Part shown: one piece after another, positions 1 to 14,195 of the stretch | Numbering within the stretch: the first letter of the stretch is position 1 | Layout: each line of letters opens with the position of its first letter | NCBI GenBank assembly: GCA_001687465.1 | Contig: LVLI01000005.1 | Span: 327,145-391,144, forward strand | Source of the DNA: Halocafeteria seosinensis | Taxonomy: Eukaryota > Sar > Bigyra > Bicosoecida | Direction: 5' to 3' | Length of the DNA stretch: 64,000 bases | Notes under the pieces: generated by a model | Told to the model about the DNA's origin: nothing | The model's database searches: none | Seen by the model: the letters and a program-made list of their open reading frames with translations, nothing else | Translations under genes and position numbers: made by a program

Positions 1-1691
1 CTCGCTGCACATCAAAATGACGGCAACAATAGGATTATGCAGCAGCTTTGTTGGCGATTTAGTATATGTCGCTTACAGTGCCACTTGTTCCTGTTGCTCT
101 TCTGCTTTTTTCTGCTCCATTTCCGCTTTACGCTGAGCAGCCTTAGCACGTTTCACAGCATAATAATAATCTTTGTACTTTTTATCGGCACTGCAGGTAC
201 CAACATGAAAGTTGAGTAATACGTGATGACAAATTACAGTCCCTCAATCTATGCGGCTACATACTCGCGGAACTCCTGACGCAGCCGTCGATACTCAGTA
301 TTTGCTTCGTCCATTTCTTTGTAAATTTGCTTCCGGCGATCCATCAGTTGTGAACTACCTTGTTTTCGTTGTTCAAACTCTTCGCTGTACTTGTTCAAAA
401 CTTCCTGCTGTGCATTAAGTCGTTCCTTGACAGCATTGAATTGCGACACAACTTCCGAAAGTTTGTCCTTCACAGCATTAATCTGCTCTTTGTTGGAGTC
501 CCTTGCTTCTCTCTCGCGTTTTTGGAGTTCCTCTAGTTCTAAGACTTGCTGCAAGCATATCAAGTGCGTGGTTATCGTAATTACTATTCGAATCCACGTG
601 TTGCAAATGACCTACATTTCTTGATTGTCTCAGTTCGGATATTTCCTTTACTAATTTCTTCTCTTCTGCCAGACTAAGGGTGTTTGTAGACTGAATATCT
701 TCTAGTTCCCTGCACAGTACACAACAGGTGAGACAGGAAGACTATCATGCAGGCGAGATCCATGACGAACCTTATCTTGTTATCAACGTCCTCTACTCTC
801 CTGTATCTCAAGTTATTCTTCAACTCTTGGATCTTATTCGACTGCGAATGTTCGACGAAAAGTCACTTGGCAGAAAATGTCGTCCTTGACTGCTAGAGGT
901 ATTCACTTACAGTAGTATCTCCACCGGCTTTTAGAGAATCCCGTTGGTCCAGCAGGGCTTTCTTCTGATCTCTTAGGCTATTTAATTCATTTCTGCAAAG
1001 TAAAGGTAAGCAATATATACCAATATACGCTTATAGTCTTCTCGCATATAAATACATACTTGATTTCATTGAAGCGTGCCCTTGCTTCTTGGAGTTTCGC
1101 CTGCGGACCGGCCACAATAAGGAAGCACAATATGATCAATATGTATGGGTTTCCTCTAAATTTCTATGGAAAGGGACAAAGAGCTCATATCCTAAAACAT
1201 GCAGCCCATTGGCTGGGCGCACCAGTTTTCTGCCTTTTTAAGGCGTTCTTCAACTCTAATAAGTTCGCGGTGGAAAAACCATTCCCCTGGAAACCTTTTT
1301 TTCCCTTTCTTCCAGGAAACCCCTTCAACGACGCAAAAATAAGAGAAACAAATAGGACGAAAACACTTACTTTCAAATCTTTGCTGGACTCCATTTTCTC
1401 CTCGATTTTGGCCTGGATGCCATTTTTTTCCTCCTTGAGCTGATCGATTTTCTTGTTGAGATCATTCATTTTCTTGTCGTAGGCCTCTTTGTCCGGCTTG
1501 GAGACCGGGGTGAGTTGATCCAAAGGGATCACTTCGCGCTCTTGATGCTGCTTTGGACCAGTTTTCTCCTGAGAAGAAGACTGGCCTTGGCTAGGTTGCT
1601 GCTCTTGCGTAGAGCTATGACCATTGGTTTCCGCCGGCTCTTTGGGTCCATTTTCCATGGACAAGTTGGCTGTTTCTTCGACCAACGACAT
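1..1691 (-). CDS. BFR1-like coiled-coil protein (C-terminus cut by window edge)
   Basis: Bfr1 proteins are coiled-coil, polysome- and mRNA-associated factors linked to secretion and nuclear segregation in yeast. The ATG is at 1691. Exons read on the minus strand are 1371-1691, 1060-1100, 911-992, 771-841, 616-709, 265-548 and 77-190; each has GT-AG borders and the reading phase is kept. The product starts with a Q/S-rich disordered stretch of about 60 residues. Heptad-rich, charged helices follow, including ARARFNEIK, a KALLDQRDSLKAGGD segment and RRVEDVDNKI, which resemble Bfr1 family blocks. The exon ending at 265 uses a GTATGT donor; reading through instead gives a stop at 249, but the spliced form continues in frame into a K/A/E-rich helix typical of the family. 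Any exon left of 77 lies mostly outside the window. The identity rests on remembered family pattern and is moderate. Confidence 0.7.
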
Positions 1692-2547
1692 TGTATGTGT
1701 TTTGTCTTTGTAATGTACTCGATATATACTCGTTCGAAGCTATAAAAAGACGTAAAATGCCCCTCTGTTGGCAAGCTAAATTGGCACAAAAAGGCGGGAT
1801 AAGCACTCCAAGGTCGTAAAAACTACCTTTTTTCTCTCGTTCAATACGCCCAAAATGCTTGCGTTCAATTCAAAATAAGTATAAAAATTGGTTTGTGCAA
1901 CTCTCCTAGTATACAACGACTTATCGCGGCGCACACGGGGCCTGCACCAGATGATCTCCAGATCTCAAGGTGCATGTGACACCCGCGGAAAAGATTGTCT
2001 GGTTGGTTTTTCCGAGAGAAATATTTAATGTTTACCCCAGACACACGTGTCACACAGCTTCGGCGGCAATTGCATACTGGTCTATGGGGTGATATATCCT
2101 CTACTGTGTCTGGCTTATAAATGACTTTTCCCATTACTTCCTCGGTTACCCGGAATTTCCGAAGTCGTTTCTTAAGGAATCTTAGCAATACATGTAGAGC
2201 AAAACAAGAACTCAAGAGTGAGGCAGAATACAGGAAGTCCCCACGCAATCCTTAGAAAGCATATTCCACGCATGATCGTGAAAATGTTGAACCATAGGAA
2301 TGATGGACAGAGTAGTCAGTAATATCAGCGGGATTTCTGGGAGTCTGGATTCTGAATAATTCTTGTGTGGCATTCTGCTACCCACTACTTTGACGTAGTT
2401 ACTATTTCTAATCACAGGCATAAAACATGCAATAGCACCCAAGAGTTCCCTAAAAAGTATCACTGTATTCACTTATTCTGTAAGCGTTATTGTCGTGAAT
2501 CAAGAGGACGCTCTCGTGCCAACATTAGGTTGCGGGATGACGATTCC
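1692..2547. other. Intergenic region, possible small unidentified gene on minus strand
   Basis: This 856-bp stretch separates the BFR1-like start from the polo kinase stop, both on the minus strand. It should hold the BFR1 promoter and the kinase 3' UTR. Two overlapping minus-strand open frames are present (about 2212-2472 and 1865-2248). Both lack an early ATG. One contains a hydrophobic stretch (PLILLTTLSIIPM) and the other a hydrophobic start followed by a basic Cys-containing tail. They could be exons of a small membrane protein, but I found no convincing join and recognise no family. An AT-rich run near 1720-1732 could be a core promoter element for the BFR1-like gene. Confidence 0.3.
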
Positions 2548-5315
2548 TTAAACGCCGTCCTTGCGCTTTCCTACGCTCAATTGATGTAGTATATCCCTGG
2601 TATAGCGAAGTCTCCTGGAGATGTCCGGGCGTCCCTCGTGGAGAATCTTCGATAATACATGATGCGAGCGGTTACCAGATTTATCTGCGTAAGTGACAAG
2701 CGAAGACTCTGAACATAGTATGATGGAACTAGTATCCTTGAAGTTCACTTGGACGGTGCGGTTAGATAATCGAAATAGTATCGCATCAGGTGTCTTTATC
2801 CACTTCTTGACGAACGTCAAGTCAGAAGTACCGCTGCCCTTAGCAATAGCTGCTTCTTCTTCCGAACCAGTTCTCCCTTTCTTCCTTTGTTCTTCAAATA
2901 GAAACCCTTTGAAGTGGCGAACTAATGTAACTTTCTTCTTCAGTGAGTCGGGATAGTTAGACATTGTGTGATGTTCACAAACAACGGGGGTGTGTTCGCT
3001 GTGTTTGGTATGCTTCGTTGAGGGAGACCTTTCCACATATTCAAAGTCTTCCCCATTGGACGCTAGTACAAGCTTACTAGTGTCGTTGAAGAAAACTCCT
3101 ATGCAACCGTTGCTTAAAAGGTATGCCATACCGTATTTTTCTGTGTAGTCAAGCCATCGTGCGATCCAAATTTGTGGGGCATCTCTGGCATCAGCGTTGC
3201 GAGAGCCACCACCTTCGTAAGTGGAAAGCCTCTCCTGCATTTTTCGAAGCGTATCTACTGCAGGAGACCCTATTTGGTCCTTTGCATCTTTAGGCGTTGA
3301 GCGAGCTTTCTGGAAGCACTCGTTCTGCTCTCTATACGATGGTTTCCTATCCTCAACAATCCCCGAGTGAGCAGGAGTTTTGTTGCTATCTAAACGTTGA
3401 AAAGCACTGTAGTTTTTCGGAGAATTGGTTTTGTTGGTGGTGTTTCTGCATTCTGAAGCCGTGTTCAATGCTTCAGTTGTTTTCCGTGGCTCCCCAGGTT
3501 CCGCTCCACTGGGGCTCTTAGCTGTCCCGGAAGGTGCTACTGGAGGGGTAACAGTCATTTTTTCCCGTTTTGTAGCTGTCGGGTCCTTTCCAGTCTCGAG
3601 GTTAATTCCGTGATAGCGTAAGGCCTCGTCTTCCGTCACATAAATGTGGTCCTCATTTCTGGTCTTCACTGTCGTTCTGTTGTCTCCGATAGTAAGTGAC
3701 CGAACTGCTTCTCTAACACTGTTGGTTTCTTCTTTTCTACCGGAGCTTCCAGCACTCTTGACCGGTTGCTTCCTTTTGATTTCACTTCTCAAACCCCTGA
3801 GAGGCTGCTCAAGCATTTTCATAACCATCTGATACCCCGAGTCACAAGGAACCGATGCCATATCCGGAGCCTGATAGCTGACAGAGGAAGGAAGAGACCG
3901 CGGAATGGCCGCCGATGCCTTGACGAAAAATGGGTAGTAGCAAAGTTGGTCAATACTTGGCCTCCTACTGGGTGAAGCATTCAACGACGCCCTAATTAGC
4001 TCTCTTGCTTCGCTAGAAATTCCGCAGTTGGTTGGAAAAGAATAAGAATTGGATTTTATCCGTTTGTACGTGGAATTTACATCCTTCGTTTCAAATGGTG
4101 GAGTGCCAACCAACATAGTGTACATGATCACACCAAATGACCAAATGTCTGCCTGAGATGAATGTCCAGTACCTCGAAGTACTTCTGGCGCAATATAATT
4201 CGGCGTTCCGCAAACGGTTTGCTTCCTCTCTTCTGCATAATCTAACGCCGCCGCTAGACCAAAATCGCCAACTTTAACTTGCATGTCTTTTCCCAAAAAA
4301 ATATTTCCCAATTTTAGGTCACGGTGGATGATGTTATTTTTGTGAAGATAGCGCACAGCGTCAAGTAATTGCAGACCAAAGTATCTCGCTTCGTGCTCTG
4401 TCAGTCGCTTTCTCCGTTTGATCACTTCCATTAAAGTCTGTGATCAGAACAGTTTGTACCCTTTGTAGTGCTGAGCTGGGGTGACTTTGGATACCTTACG
4501 TTGTCGAACTTACCTGATTTGAGCATAGTTCGAGCATGATATAGACATTGTGCTTGTCTTCGAAAAACGACTCGAACCCTACAATGTGCTGATGCTCTAA
4601 AGACCGATGTATGCGAATCTCAGCTAAGAGCTGCAAAACGGCGTCGAAATATTTACCTCCCAAGAAAACTGGAACGCGAAAGATAGATTCCTTACTTTCT
4701 GCTTAGAACTGGATTTTGTTAAGGACGACTTCTCAACCACTTTCCCCGCCACAACTTTTTGATTCTCCAAGTTCGTAAACTGGTACACTTTTGCAAAACC
4801 ACCCTGCACAATTTTAGTTATTCAGCAAATTATTTTTATGCATTTACAATGTTACCCATGAATGTTGGGGACAACACAGCACGATACTTCACAAGTATCC
4901 AATCCAGCCGTTTAGAGTGGAACAGGAATGAAGAGGCAGCTACAGCGAGAACCCTAGCTTCTCACAAGCGTTTATGCCACCTCCGTGAGCGGATATCGGC
5001 CATATGTGCTTGCCGTCCATGACACACCCTTTTTGTCGAGCTAGCACATACCTTTCCTAATAGTTTATCCTTGCGGTATCTCCTGACAATCACAGATCCT
5101 GAACTACTCTTACGCGAGTCTTCTACGATTTCTCCGAGATTGGAGCCCGAGCTCTTGGAGGATGCCCTGTGCTGTGTCTGCACTGATCCAGTCTTGTGTT
5201 TGGGAGATGGAGGTCCCTGGTTCTGCTTATTTGTCAGCTCCGCAAGAGGAGCTCGACCAGCGTTACGACCCTGCTGGGAAGATGGCAGCACGGGCGGTGG
5301 TACTGCTATACTCAT
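2548..5315 (-). CDS. PLK1: Polo-like kinase, PLK1 type (kinase plus polo-box domain)
   Basis: This is a mitotic Ser/Thr kinase of the polo/Cdc5 group, 792 residues. Exons are 5052-5315, 4696-4803, 4514-4630 and 2548-4437, all phase 0. The ATG at 5315 is chosen because the frame further upstream begins only at a GTG. Visible are a disordered N-terminus (1-75), the glycine loop GKGGFAKV (residues 87-94), catalytic Lys109, HRDLK (201-205), DFG (221-223) and an activation-loop Thr237 in [16 protein letters not shown], the counterpart of PLK1 Thr210. A roughly 250-residue polar linker leads to two polo boxes (about 580-785) that align along their length with the PLK1 polo-box domain. The Trp equivalent to PLK1 Trp414 is kept (WIARWLDY), but the His-x-Lys phosphopeptide pincer appears replaced by Thr/Ser. 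Two polo boxes close to PLK1 rule out PLK4. It probably acts at basal bodies, spindle poles and in mitosis, by family inference. Confidence 0.93.
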
Positions 5316-7431
<2,116 letters not shown>

Positions 7432-7438
<7 letters not shown>

Positions 7439-10345
7439 TACATCTTTTTCTTTCCTGCTTCCTGCTGCTTCCCGTTTGTATTCCGTCTCAAGTGTTTCGG
7501 TGGCGATCTCTCAGAAACTGGCTTCCGCTTCTTCCGCCGTTGCTGTTGCCACAGAGACGTGGAAATATTAATGAGACCTGACTCAATCATATTAATTGCT
7601 TCAGATTTCATGGACGTCGCTTGGCTGCGCTGAGGGAAGTGCATAGGAAACCTGTAACTGAGCCAAAGGTACAAGTCAATGGCTTGGTGGCGCCCCTCTA
7701 ACAGCTCCATATCTCGTAGGCCTGAGATCTTGTAGCGAATCGGTAACTGAATATCCATCATTTGGACCTTCCTCTCGGCGAGCGTCCGAGCATAGCGTTC
7801 AAATGCGACGCGAACTTCCCCATTTTTCAGCTGCGCAGGAGCACAACACAGAGTGTACTTTTCGGACAACTTGAGCCCTTTGATTTCATCGAGTATTTTG
7901 GCAGCAGAAACAGCGTCGTCATGGCGACACATAAAATAATCTCCGTCCATTTGTGACACATCAACGAAGTTTTCTAGTAGTTTCGAAAGAGGCGTATTAG
8001 TCCCCTCGGGCATAACTCGAGCAAAAGCTTCAAGCTGTTCAGAACTGGGAAACAAACCAGCTCGTGTCAGAGTGTGTGTCTCGCTGTTCATGCAGTCTTG
8101 AAGGTATTCAATATCGTCATCCAAGAAGGTTGTCACTTCTCCGGTGGAGTATTGGGTCCCGTGGCGTCCCGCTCGTCCACCAATTTGCTTCACCTGAGCG
8201 GGGCTAACGGGATTAACACCTGTACCATCATATTTTTCTAGAGTGTGAAATATAACTCTTCGAATGTTTAGATTGAGCCCCATTCCTATGGCATCGCTGG
8301 CAACAAGTACATCATAGCCAGAATTGGGATCATTAAATAACTGCGCTTGTGACGACCTAGTTTCCGGGGGCAAGTTCCCGTACACAACACAGCATTTGTG
8401 TGAGGTACTTTGTTCAATGTTCCGACGAATTGCATAAATATCGCGCCGTGAAAAAGCAACAACGGCATCGCCGGCTCGAATGTTGGAATAATCACCCTGG
8501 ATGCTTTCGTCGCACACTTTTAGAGGCGAAAGCCTTTCATACGTTCGCACGTGGAAATCATCACCGGAAATGTCGCAGAGCTTCTCCAGTGCAGGAATTG
8601 CAGATGGATCCCCGCACACATGGATTTCTTTGGCAGGTGCTCCCATCACAGCTCGCGTCCAGGCGTGGCCTCTAAACGAATCCCCAATAAGCTGTATTTC
8701 GTCTATCACGGCAACATCCAGTGGATCGTTTAAATTCAGCATTTCGACAGTACATGCAGTGTGCGACGAGAAGGGCATCCTTCTTCTTTCTTGCCCAGTG
8801 AGGAGGGATGTGTAAGTACCCTCCATATTTAACCTTTCGTATATCTCCAAGGCAAGTAATCTAAGTGGACCAGCGTAGACTCCTTTATCTGCAGCTCTGA
8901 GGCGTTGCAAAGCATTATACGTTTTCCCACTGTTTGTAGGCCCCGCATGATAAATGATCTGTCGTTTCATCGAACGGGCTATTGTATACCACTGATGTGG
9001 GAGTCTCAGATCCGCACCTCGGCGCATATTGTGTAAGAGATTGATATCATCCGGGAAATATACTTGGGCCGCACGAACCACGAGTTGAGTCATATCCTTT
9101 AAGTGTGCATCTTCATATGCACTGTTCGTGATGTTGCAGCGATGCAGAAACCGCTCAAACGCATGTTGGGCTTCAGTGTAATCTACACGTCGCCTGAAAT
9201 CACGTTCTCGTTCAGTCGGCACCTTTTTCACACCCTCGATAACATCCGTATCAACAGTAACTCCATCAAATATGATTGATGGATTCGCCATTAATGCTCT
9301 TCTTAATCGTGCGACACTACGAATCCACAGCTGTGTGCTCAAACCTGCCTGTTCGGCTGCAACCTCCATGGCAGGAGTATAATCATACAATGGTTTAATC
9401 CTATTGGAAAGAACTGTCTGATCCTCAGGAGTGACAATGTCTTTAACTGAGTCTTCAAACTTCTCTTTGGCCAGTGTCGATGACGGGCGATAATCTACTA
9501 TATGCGTTGAGATTGCTCTGCTATCTGGTTCCATATCTTGCTCTTCCTCGAAAGTTGGTGCTTCTGAATTACAAACTGCATGGTGGCAAAGGTCCACTAA
9601 GTCGGAAACATGTTCGCGCTTGGTACTCCTTTCCGATAAGTTGCACCTCGCAAGGAATGCTTGAAACGCTTGGTTACTACTAAAGAGATCTTCTGGTCCT
9701 GAGTATAGTCGTTCTCTAAAAAAGGCTACAGCTTCTTTCCATTCATTTTTTGAGTACCCGTATCGGCCTTGTGCAAGCTTATAGCCCAATTCTTGCTTCA
9801 TCTGTCCCAGTCGCCGTTCAACCACAACACTATCTGACTGATGCAGAAACTTGGCCTCTAAACTTGATATTGGGCGATATTTTTTATCATAGACTTCTTC
9901 GGAATTTAATTCATCTGCACCGTGCGTACCAGTTCAACACGTATGGCTTCCCCAGACTCATCTACGACTGACTCACCTGTGCGCACTTACCTGTCGTTTC
10001 ATTGGCGATTTCCTCTGCGGCTTGACCTTGTGTGCATGAACCAGAAGAGGAACCGCTGGCACGCGCAACAGCTTCCTGTGATGAAGCAGAGCGCCGTTTA
10101 TGTCGATTAAGGACTTTCTCTTTAGCGGCAGGCTTCAGGAATTCAAGTAAGTACTTGTAGTCTGCCTCTCCCCCTTTTCTGTCCGCTTCAGTATGTTGAG
10201 AAGTTTTCTTCGAAAAAGATAAATATGATGGTGAGCCGAAAAGGGGAATAGACCTTCTTGTCCAATAATAGGAGCCATAAAGCTCCTTGAAAATGCGTCC
10301 GGAGGACAGTCCTCCCCGACACCGTCGATACACTATCCTATTCAT
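7432..10345 (-). CDS. SUV3: SUV3-type mitochondrial ATP-dependent RNA helicase
   Basis: SUV3 is a Ski2-like superfamily 2 helicase that unwinds RNA for degradation in mitochondria (sometimes plastids). Exons are 9991-10345 and 7432-9914 with a 76-bp intron near the 5' end, giving 945 residues; human SUPV3L1 is 786. The N-terminus is basic and Arg-rich, consistent with import. Core motifs are AGPTNSGKT (motif I, about residue 441), VIDEIQLIGD (Walker B, about 522), ASDAIGMGLNLNI (motif V) and QIGGRAGR (motif VI, about 697). The C-terminal part carries the small helical SUV3 domain and a Lys/Arg-rich end. The long N-terminal region holds several charged helices, as in other SUV3 proteins. The stop codon lies inside the convergent ProRS stop region, so the two coding regions overlap by 7 bp. 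Confidence 0.94.
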
Positions 10346-10554
10346 GGCCCATAGCGACTACCGCACTAGCCATATGCACGCACACATACACCCTAATTAA
10401 CTAATTACACTATCAATCGGATGAGAAATCGCCGCATTATACGATAAAATGACCCTTAACAAGCCATCTTCACAAAAACATGAAGTCTTGTGAAGCTCCA
10501 GCGGCGTGAACTTCATGGTCTGGTGAAGAATTCGTAATTAAATTGTTTTCATTG

Positions 10555-12384
10555 TTATGTTTGGACGCTACCGTTTTGGTCTCCCTCCTTGTAGTGCTGT
10601 TGGAGTTTCCGGCTCTTTTTCTTCCTCTTGCGTGCGGTTTGGACGGAGTCCTGGAATCCATTCTCCTGCAAACGCAACTTGGCCAGACGCTGAGCTGTAG
10701 ATACCCGTTGCATCCTGGCAAGAGCCTGTTTCTCCTCTATTCCGGGAAGCTCCTCCAGATTTTTTCCTATTTTTTCTTCGATGGCGTGTACTCGTTCTAC
10801 ATCATATTGTGTGACAATAGAGATTGCACAGCCCTCTTTCCCAGCTCTGTAGCACAATGTGAGAATTCCGACGGTGGTTCATACAGTCCAAGTAGTGTGG
10901 ATAGACTTACCTCGCTGTTCGACCAACGCGATGAATATAGTCTGCACTCACTTGCGGGAGATCGTAATTTACCACCAGGTCGACTTCTGGTATATCTAAG
11001 CCACGAGAGGCGACGTCCGTCGCAACTAGAATTTTAGCTAATCCAGACTTAAAACGCGAAAGCGAAGCCAAGCGTCTTCGTTGGTTCATTAAACTGTGCA
11101 GCGGCGTACAGACGATTCCCAATTCGACCAGCGTCTCTGCAATCAACTGGCAGGATTCACACTTAGCAACGAAAATTATTGCGGAATTAAAACGCCTAGC
11201 TTCACCGTCCTCATCGTCGAAAAAAAACTCTTCTGCATTCTCTCCTTCCCGAGCTCCCTCTTTGGCGGTAGTCGCGGATAGTTGTTTCTTCTTTTTCTTG
11301 TTCCGCATTCGCTTGGTTTCTGGAGTTTCCAAGGGAACAACCAGGTCTAATATACAGCTAAGGTAGCACAACTTCACCGCTTCAGGAACAAACACAAAAT
11401 ATTGTTTTAGCGTCTCTACAGTTGTGGGAGGAACGTCCATGTCATATCGGAAAGGGTTTTGCAAGTACAGCGAATTAAGCTTCTTTAGGTTTTCCGTAAG
11501 GGTGGCGGAGAATAGCAAAGTCTGCCGGTCGCCCGTTGCATGTTCCATGATCACACTAAGATCAGGGGCGAAACTCAGTTCCAACAGCCGATCAGCTTCG
11601 TCAAGTACAAGAAATTGTAGGCGCGATAGGTCTGGCGGCATAGGGTTTCGGGTTAACATATCGGCCATTCTTCCAGGCGTTGCGACGATTATGTGTGGCT
11701 GTTCCGACAACGCTTTACCTTGCACTACCATATCCATCCCTCCTACGACTACCGTCACTCTTACTCCAAGTTGCGCACCTAAAGCTTGAAACTGTTCGTG
11801 AATCTGGAACGCTAGTTCTCTCGATGGAGACAGAACCAATGCGAATGGTCCAAATGGGTCTTCCGCTAGTTTTTGCAGGATAGGGAGGGCAAACGCAGCA
11901 GTCTGCAGAAGCAACGTTGCGTGAACGACGTTAAGTGTACACGATAATAGTGATAGCTGTAACAGAATCCACCCACCTTTCCGCTACCGGTAGGTGCACT
12001 TGCCAGTACGTCGCGCCCTTCGAGAATTGGAGCCACGCAGTTAGCCTGTACGGCAGTTGGTGTCTTTATGCCCATATGCTGGCATGAATCTACCAACCAA
12101 GGGGCTAACCCGAGGGAACGAAAACCGTGTTGACGCTCCGGAGCATTAACATCGGTTCGATCATCAGCGCTTTCCTGTCTTCTGCCATGTTCGCCTCCAT
12201 TCTGCTCTTTTCCGGCAGAGGCTTTCGAAGACGCAGACGAAGCATGAGTTGCGTCGTCGTTGACTTTCTGAGATGTTGTCTGATCTGCTGCCGTATTGCG
12301 GCTAAAGAGTTGTAAAGAGTCTTGTGTCTCATCCTCGTCGTCAGAGGACGACGAAGCAGTAGAGTCGCGGTGATGTTTGCTCAT
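10555..12384 (-). CDS. DDX49: DEAD-box RNA helicase, DDX49/Dbp8 type
   Basis: Dbp8/DDX49 is a nucleolar helicase required for small-subunit (18S) pre-rRNA processing. Exons are 11977-12384, 10911-11902 and 10555-10846 (introns of 74 and 64 bp), giving 563 residues; human DDX49 is 483. After about 80 acidic, Ser-rich residues come the Q motif region (GIKTPTAVQANC), motif I APTGSGK (ends at residue 136), PSRELAFQ, TPGRM, VLDEADRLLE, SATL, ATDVASRGLD and HRVGRTAR. The C-terminus after the last intron (ISIVTQYDVERVHAIEEKIG) matches the Dbp8/DDX49 tail and ends in a basic RKRKKKSRK stretch. An insertion between the two RecA domains contains a Lys run and an acidic EEFFFDDED segment. The last GT-AG join lies right after GRTAR; without it the frame would stop early. 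Confidence 0.92.
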
Positions 12385-12671
12385 GCTATATCACAGAAGG
12401 GAAAATAGAATAGATACATAAATGTACGCTTTTCTTTCTCTAGCTAGCTACAATACCGCGTTGGGGGACTCAATGAACCCTCGAACCATCGTGTCAGTGC
12501 AAGTTGAAGTTGAGTAGCGCGTGCACTAGTCTACAGTGTATGGCATACAGCGGTGTAGAAAGTGTAAGCTATTGTATAGATTCCGTGGAGAGATGGTAGT
12601 GCCACGGCGTGAGTGAACCAGCACGCGTAAGTACGGTCGATTTGTCGTCTTGACGAGAGAATGAATAATTG
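12385..12671. promoter_or_regulatory. Bidirectional promoter region between DDX49 and CIAO1
   Basis: This 287-bp gap separates two divergent start codons. No TATA box is evident. The region is rich in GT and CA runs close to the CIAO1 start. Confidence 0.4.
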
Positions 12672-13870
12672 ATGGCAGCAGCAGCAACAAGCTCGGTGTG
12701 TGGAGTGAAGAAGCGTAAGATGAACCCTGATACAGTCAATACAACAGCCGTTGCGGTGGACGATGCCATTGCTGCAATGCCCTCGTTAGAACAGGTGACG
12801 ATCTTACATCGTCATGACGAGTGTGTATGGCACGTCTCGTGGCATCCAACGAAAGCAATGCTCGCCACATGTGGAAGTGATAAAACGGTGTGTGTATGGA
12901 AAATGGACCCAGACGACGAGTCGCAGTGGTCATGTGCTGCTATTCTTGATGAAGCCACAAGTAGGACTATTCGCTCCTGCGAATGGTCTCCAGACGGTAA
13001 ATTCTTGGCCGCGGTCAGCTTCGACGCGACTGTCATTATATGGGAAGTTGCCGGAAACAGCTTCGAACCTTTAGCCACATTGGAAGGTCACGAAAATGAA
13101 GTTAAGAGTGTGGCATGGAGGCCTGATGGATCCATGCTTGCAACCTGTAGTCGAGATAAAAGTATATGGATTTGGGATGCCGATCCTGAAGAATTTGAAT
13201 CAATATCGGTACTGCCGTCGCATAACCAAGATGTAAAATTTGTCAGGTGGGATCCTTCAGGGGAATACTTAGTATCTGCTAGCTATGACGATACAATCAA
13301 AATATGGGTGGAAGAAGAAGATGAAGAGTGGGCTTGCGTGCAAACTTTGAATGGACATTCGTCTACAGTGTGGGGTGTAGCCTTCGATTCTTCCGGCAAG
13401 AATATGGCGTCCTGCAGCGATGACTGCTCTGTTATAATCTGGACAAACCAAAACAAAGGGAAACCGGGACCTCCAAAGTGGACTCAAGTAAAGTGCCTGC
13501 CTGGCCACCATGATAGAGCTATTCTAAGTATCGACTGGTCCAAAGACGGAAATACTATCGCATCCTGCGGCGAAGATGATAGACTATGCCTCTATGGGCC
13601 GAAGGGAGGAGATACTGACGACCCATCTGTAAGTCTCTTGCTGTTCTCCAGTTGATTTGCGATCGAATTTATATTCATTCTTTCTCTTATTATTGTTTCT
13701 TCCAGAGTATAGAAATCGAGTACTGCAAAGAAAATGCTCATGATGGAGACATCAACTGTGTTAGGTGGTCACCAGTACTGCCGCATTTACTGGCTTCCGC
13801 TGGTGATGATTGCGAAGTTCGCATCTGGAGGTATCACCCAGATAAATTTCGAGAAGCTTTGAGACAATAA
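12672..13870 (+). CDS. CIAO1: CIAO1/Cia1, cytosolic iron-sulfur assembly WD40 protein
   Basis: CIAO1 is the WD40 subunit of the cytosolic iron-sulfur protein targeting complex (with MMS19 and CIAO2B), which passes Fe-S clusters to DNA and tRNA enzymes. Exons are 12672-13628 and 13706-13870 with a 77-bp intron, giving 373 residues. The ATG at 12672 is the first in frame; a TTG just upstream is not a credible start. Seven WD repeats fill the protein, with family-typical strings such as HRHDECVWHVSWHP, LEGHENEVKSVAW, CSRDKSIWIWD, SASYDDTIKIW and, in exon 2, HDGDINCVRWSP and ASAGDDCEVRIW. There is a non-conserved N-terminal extension of about 35 residues. The intron falls between blades six and seven. 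The full set of CIAO1 signatures makes this a confident call. Confidence 0.95.
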
Positions 13871-14195
13871 CCTAATACACCTGTGCACACATGTGCAACT
13901 TGTACCTAGTGTACACACACAGTACTTGCGCCTTGCTCCGAATAGTTTGTCGTATGTATTTATTCATTAACCTCAGAACTGGCCGACGGCGAGTGGTTGT
14001 GTGCGTTGTGAAGATAACTTCACACCGCTGACGTGTGGTAGACCACTGGTAGTAAGTACCCTGTGTACTCCTGCTTATATGCCATACATGCGCCCATATG
14101 AAGAATCAATGTACTCTGTAATCGATTTTACAGTCTCGCCTCCATTAGAACAGGCTCTATCGGTATAGACGAGCAAGAAGTCGCGTGCCAATGTG
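13871..14195. other. Intergenic region with a small hairpin
   Basis: These 325 bp lie between CIAO1 and the UPF0598 gene, both on the plus strand. They hold the CIAO1 3' UTR and the next promoter. The first 60 bases are dense in CA/GT dinucleotide runs. No tRNA cloverleaf or open frame is visible. Confidence 0.4.
14007..14024. repeat. Perfect 7-bp inverted repeat with 4-base loop
   Basis: TGTGAAG and CTTCACA flank an ATAA loop about 135 bp after the CIAO1 stop. It could be a transcript hairpin in the 3' region or chance; no T-run follows it. Confidence 0.35.

Noticed and set aside
249-264. Stop codon at 249 as the end of the BFR1-like gene
   Set aside because: A strong GTATGT donor just before it joins in frame to an exon with a family-like helix.
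2548-5315. PLK4/SAK identity for the kinase
   Set aside because: The C-terminus aligns with the two-box PLK1-type domain and the linker lacks the PLK4 cryptic polo box.
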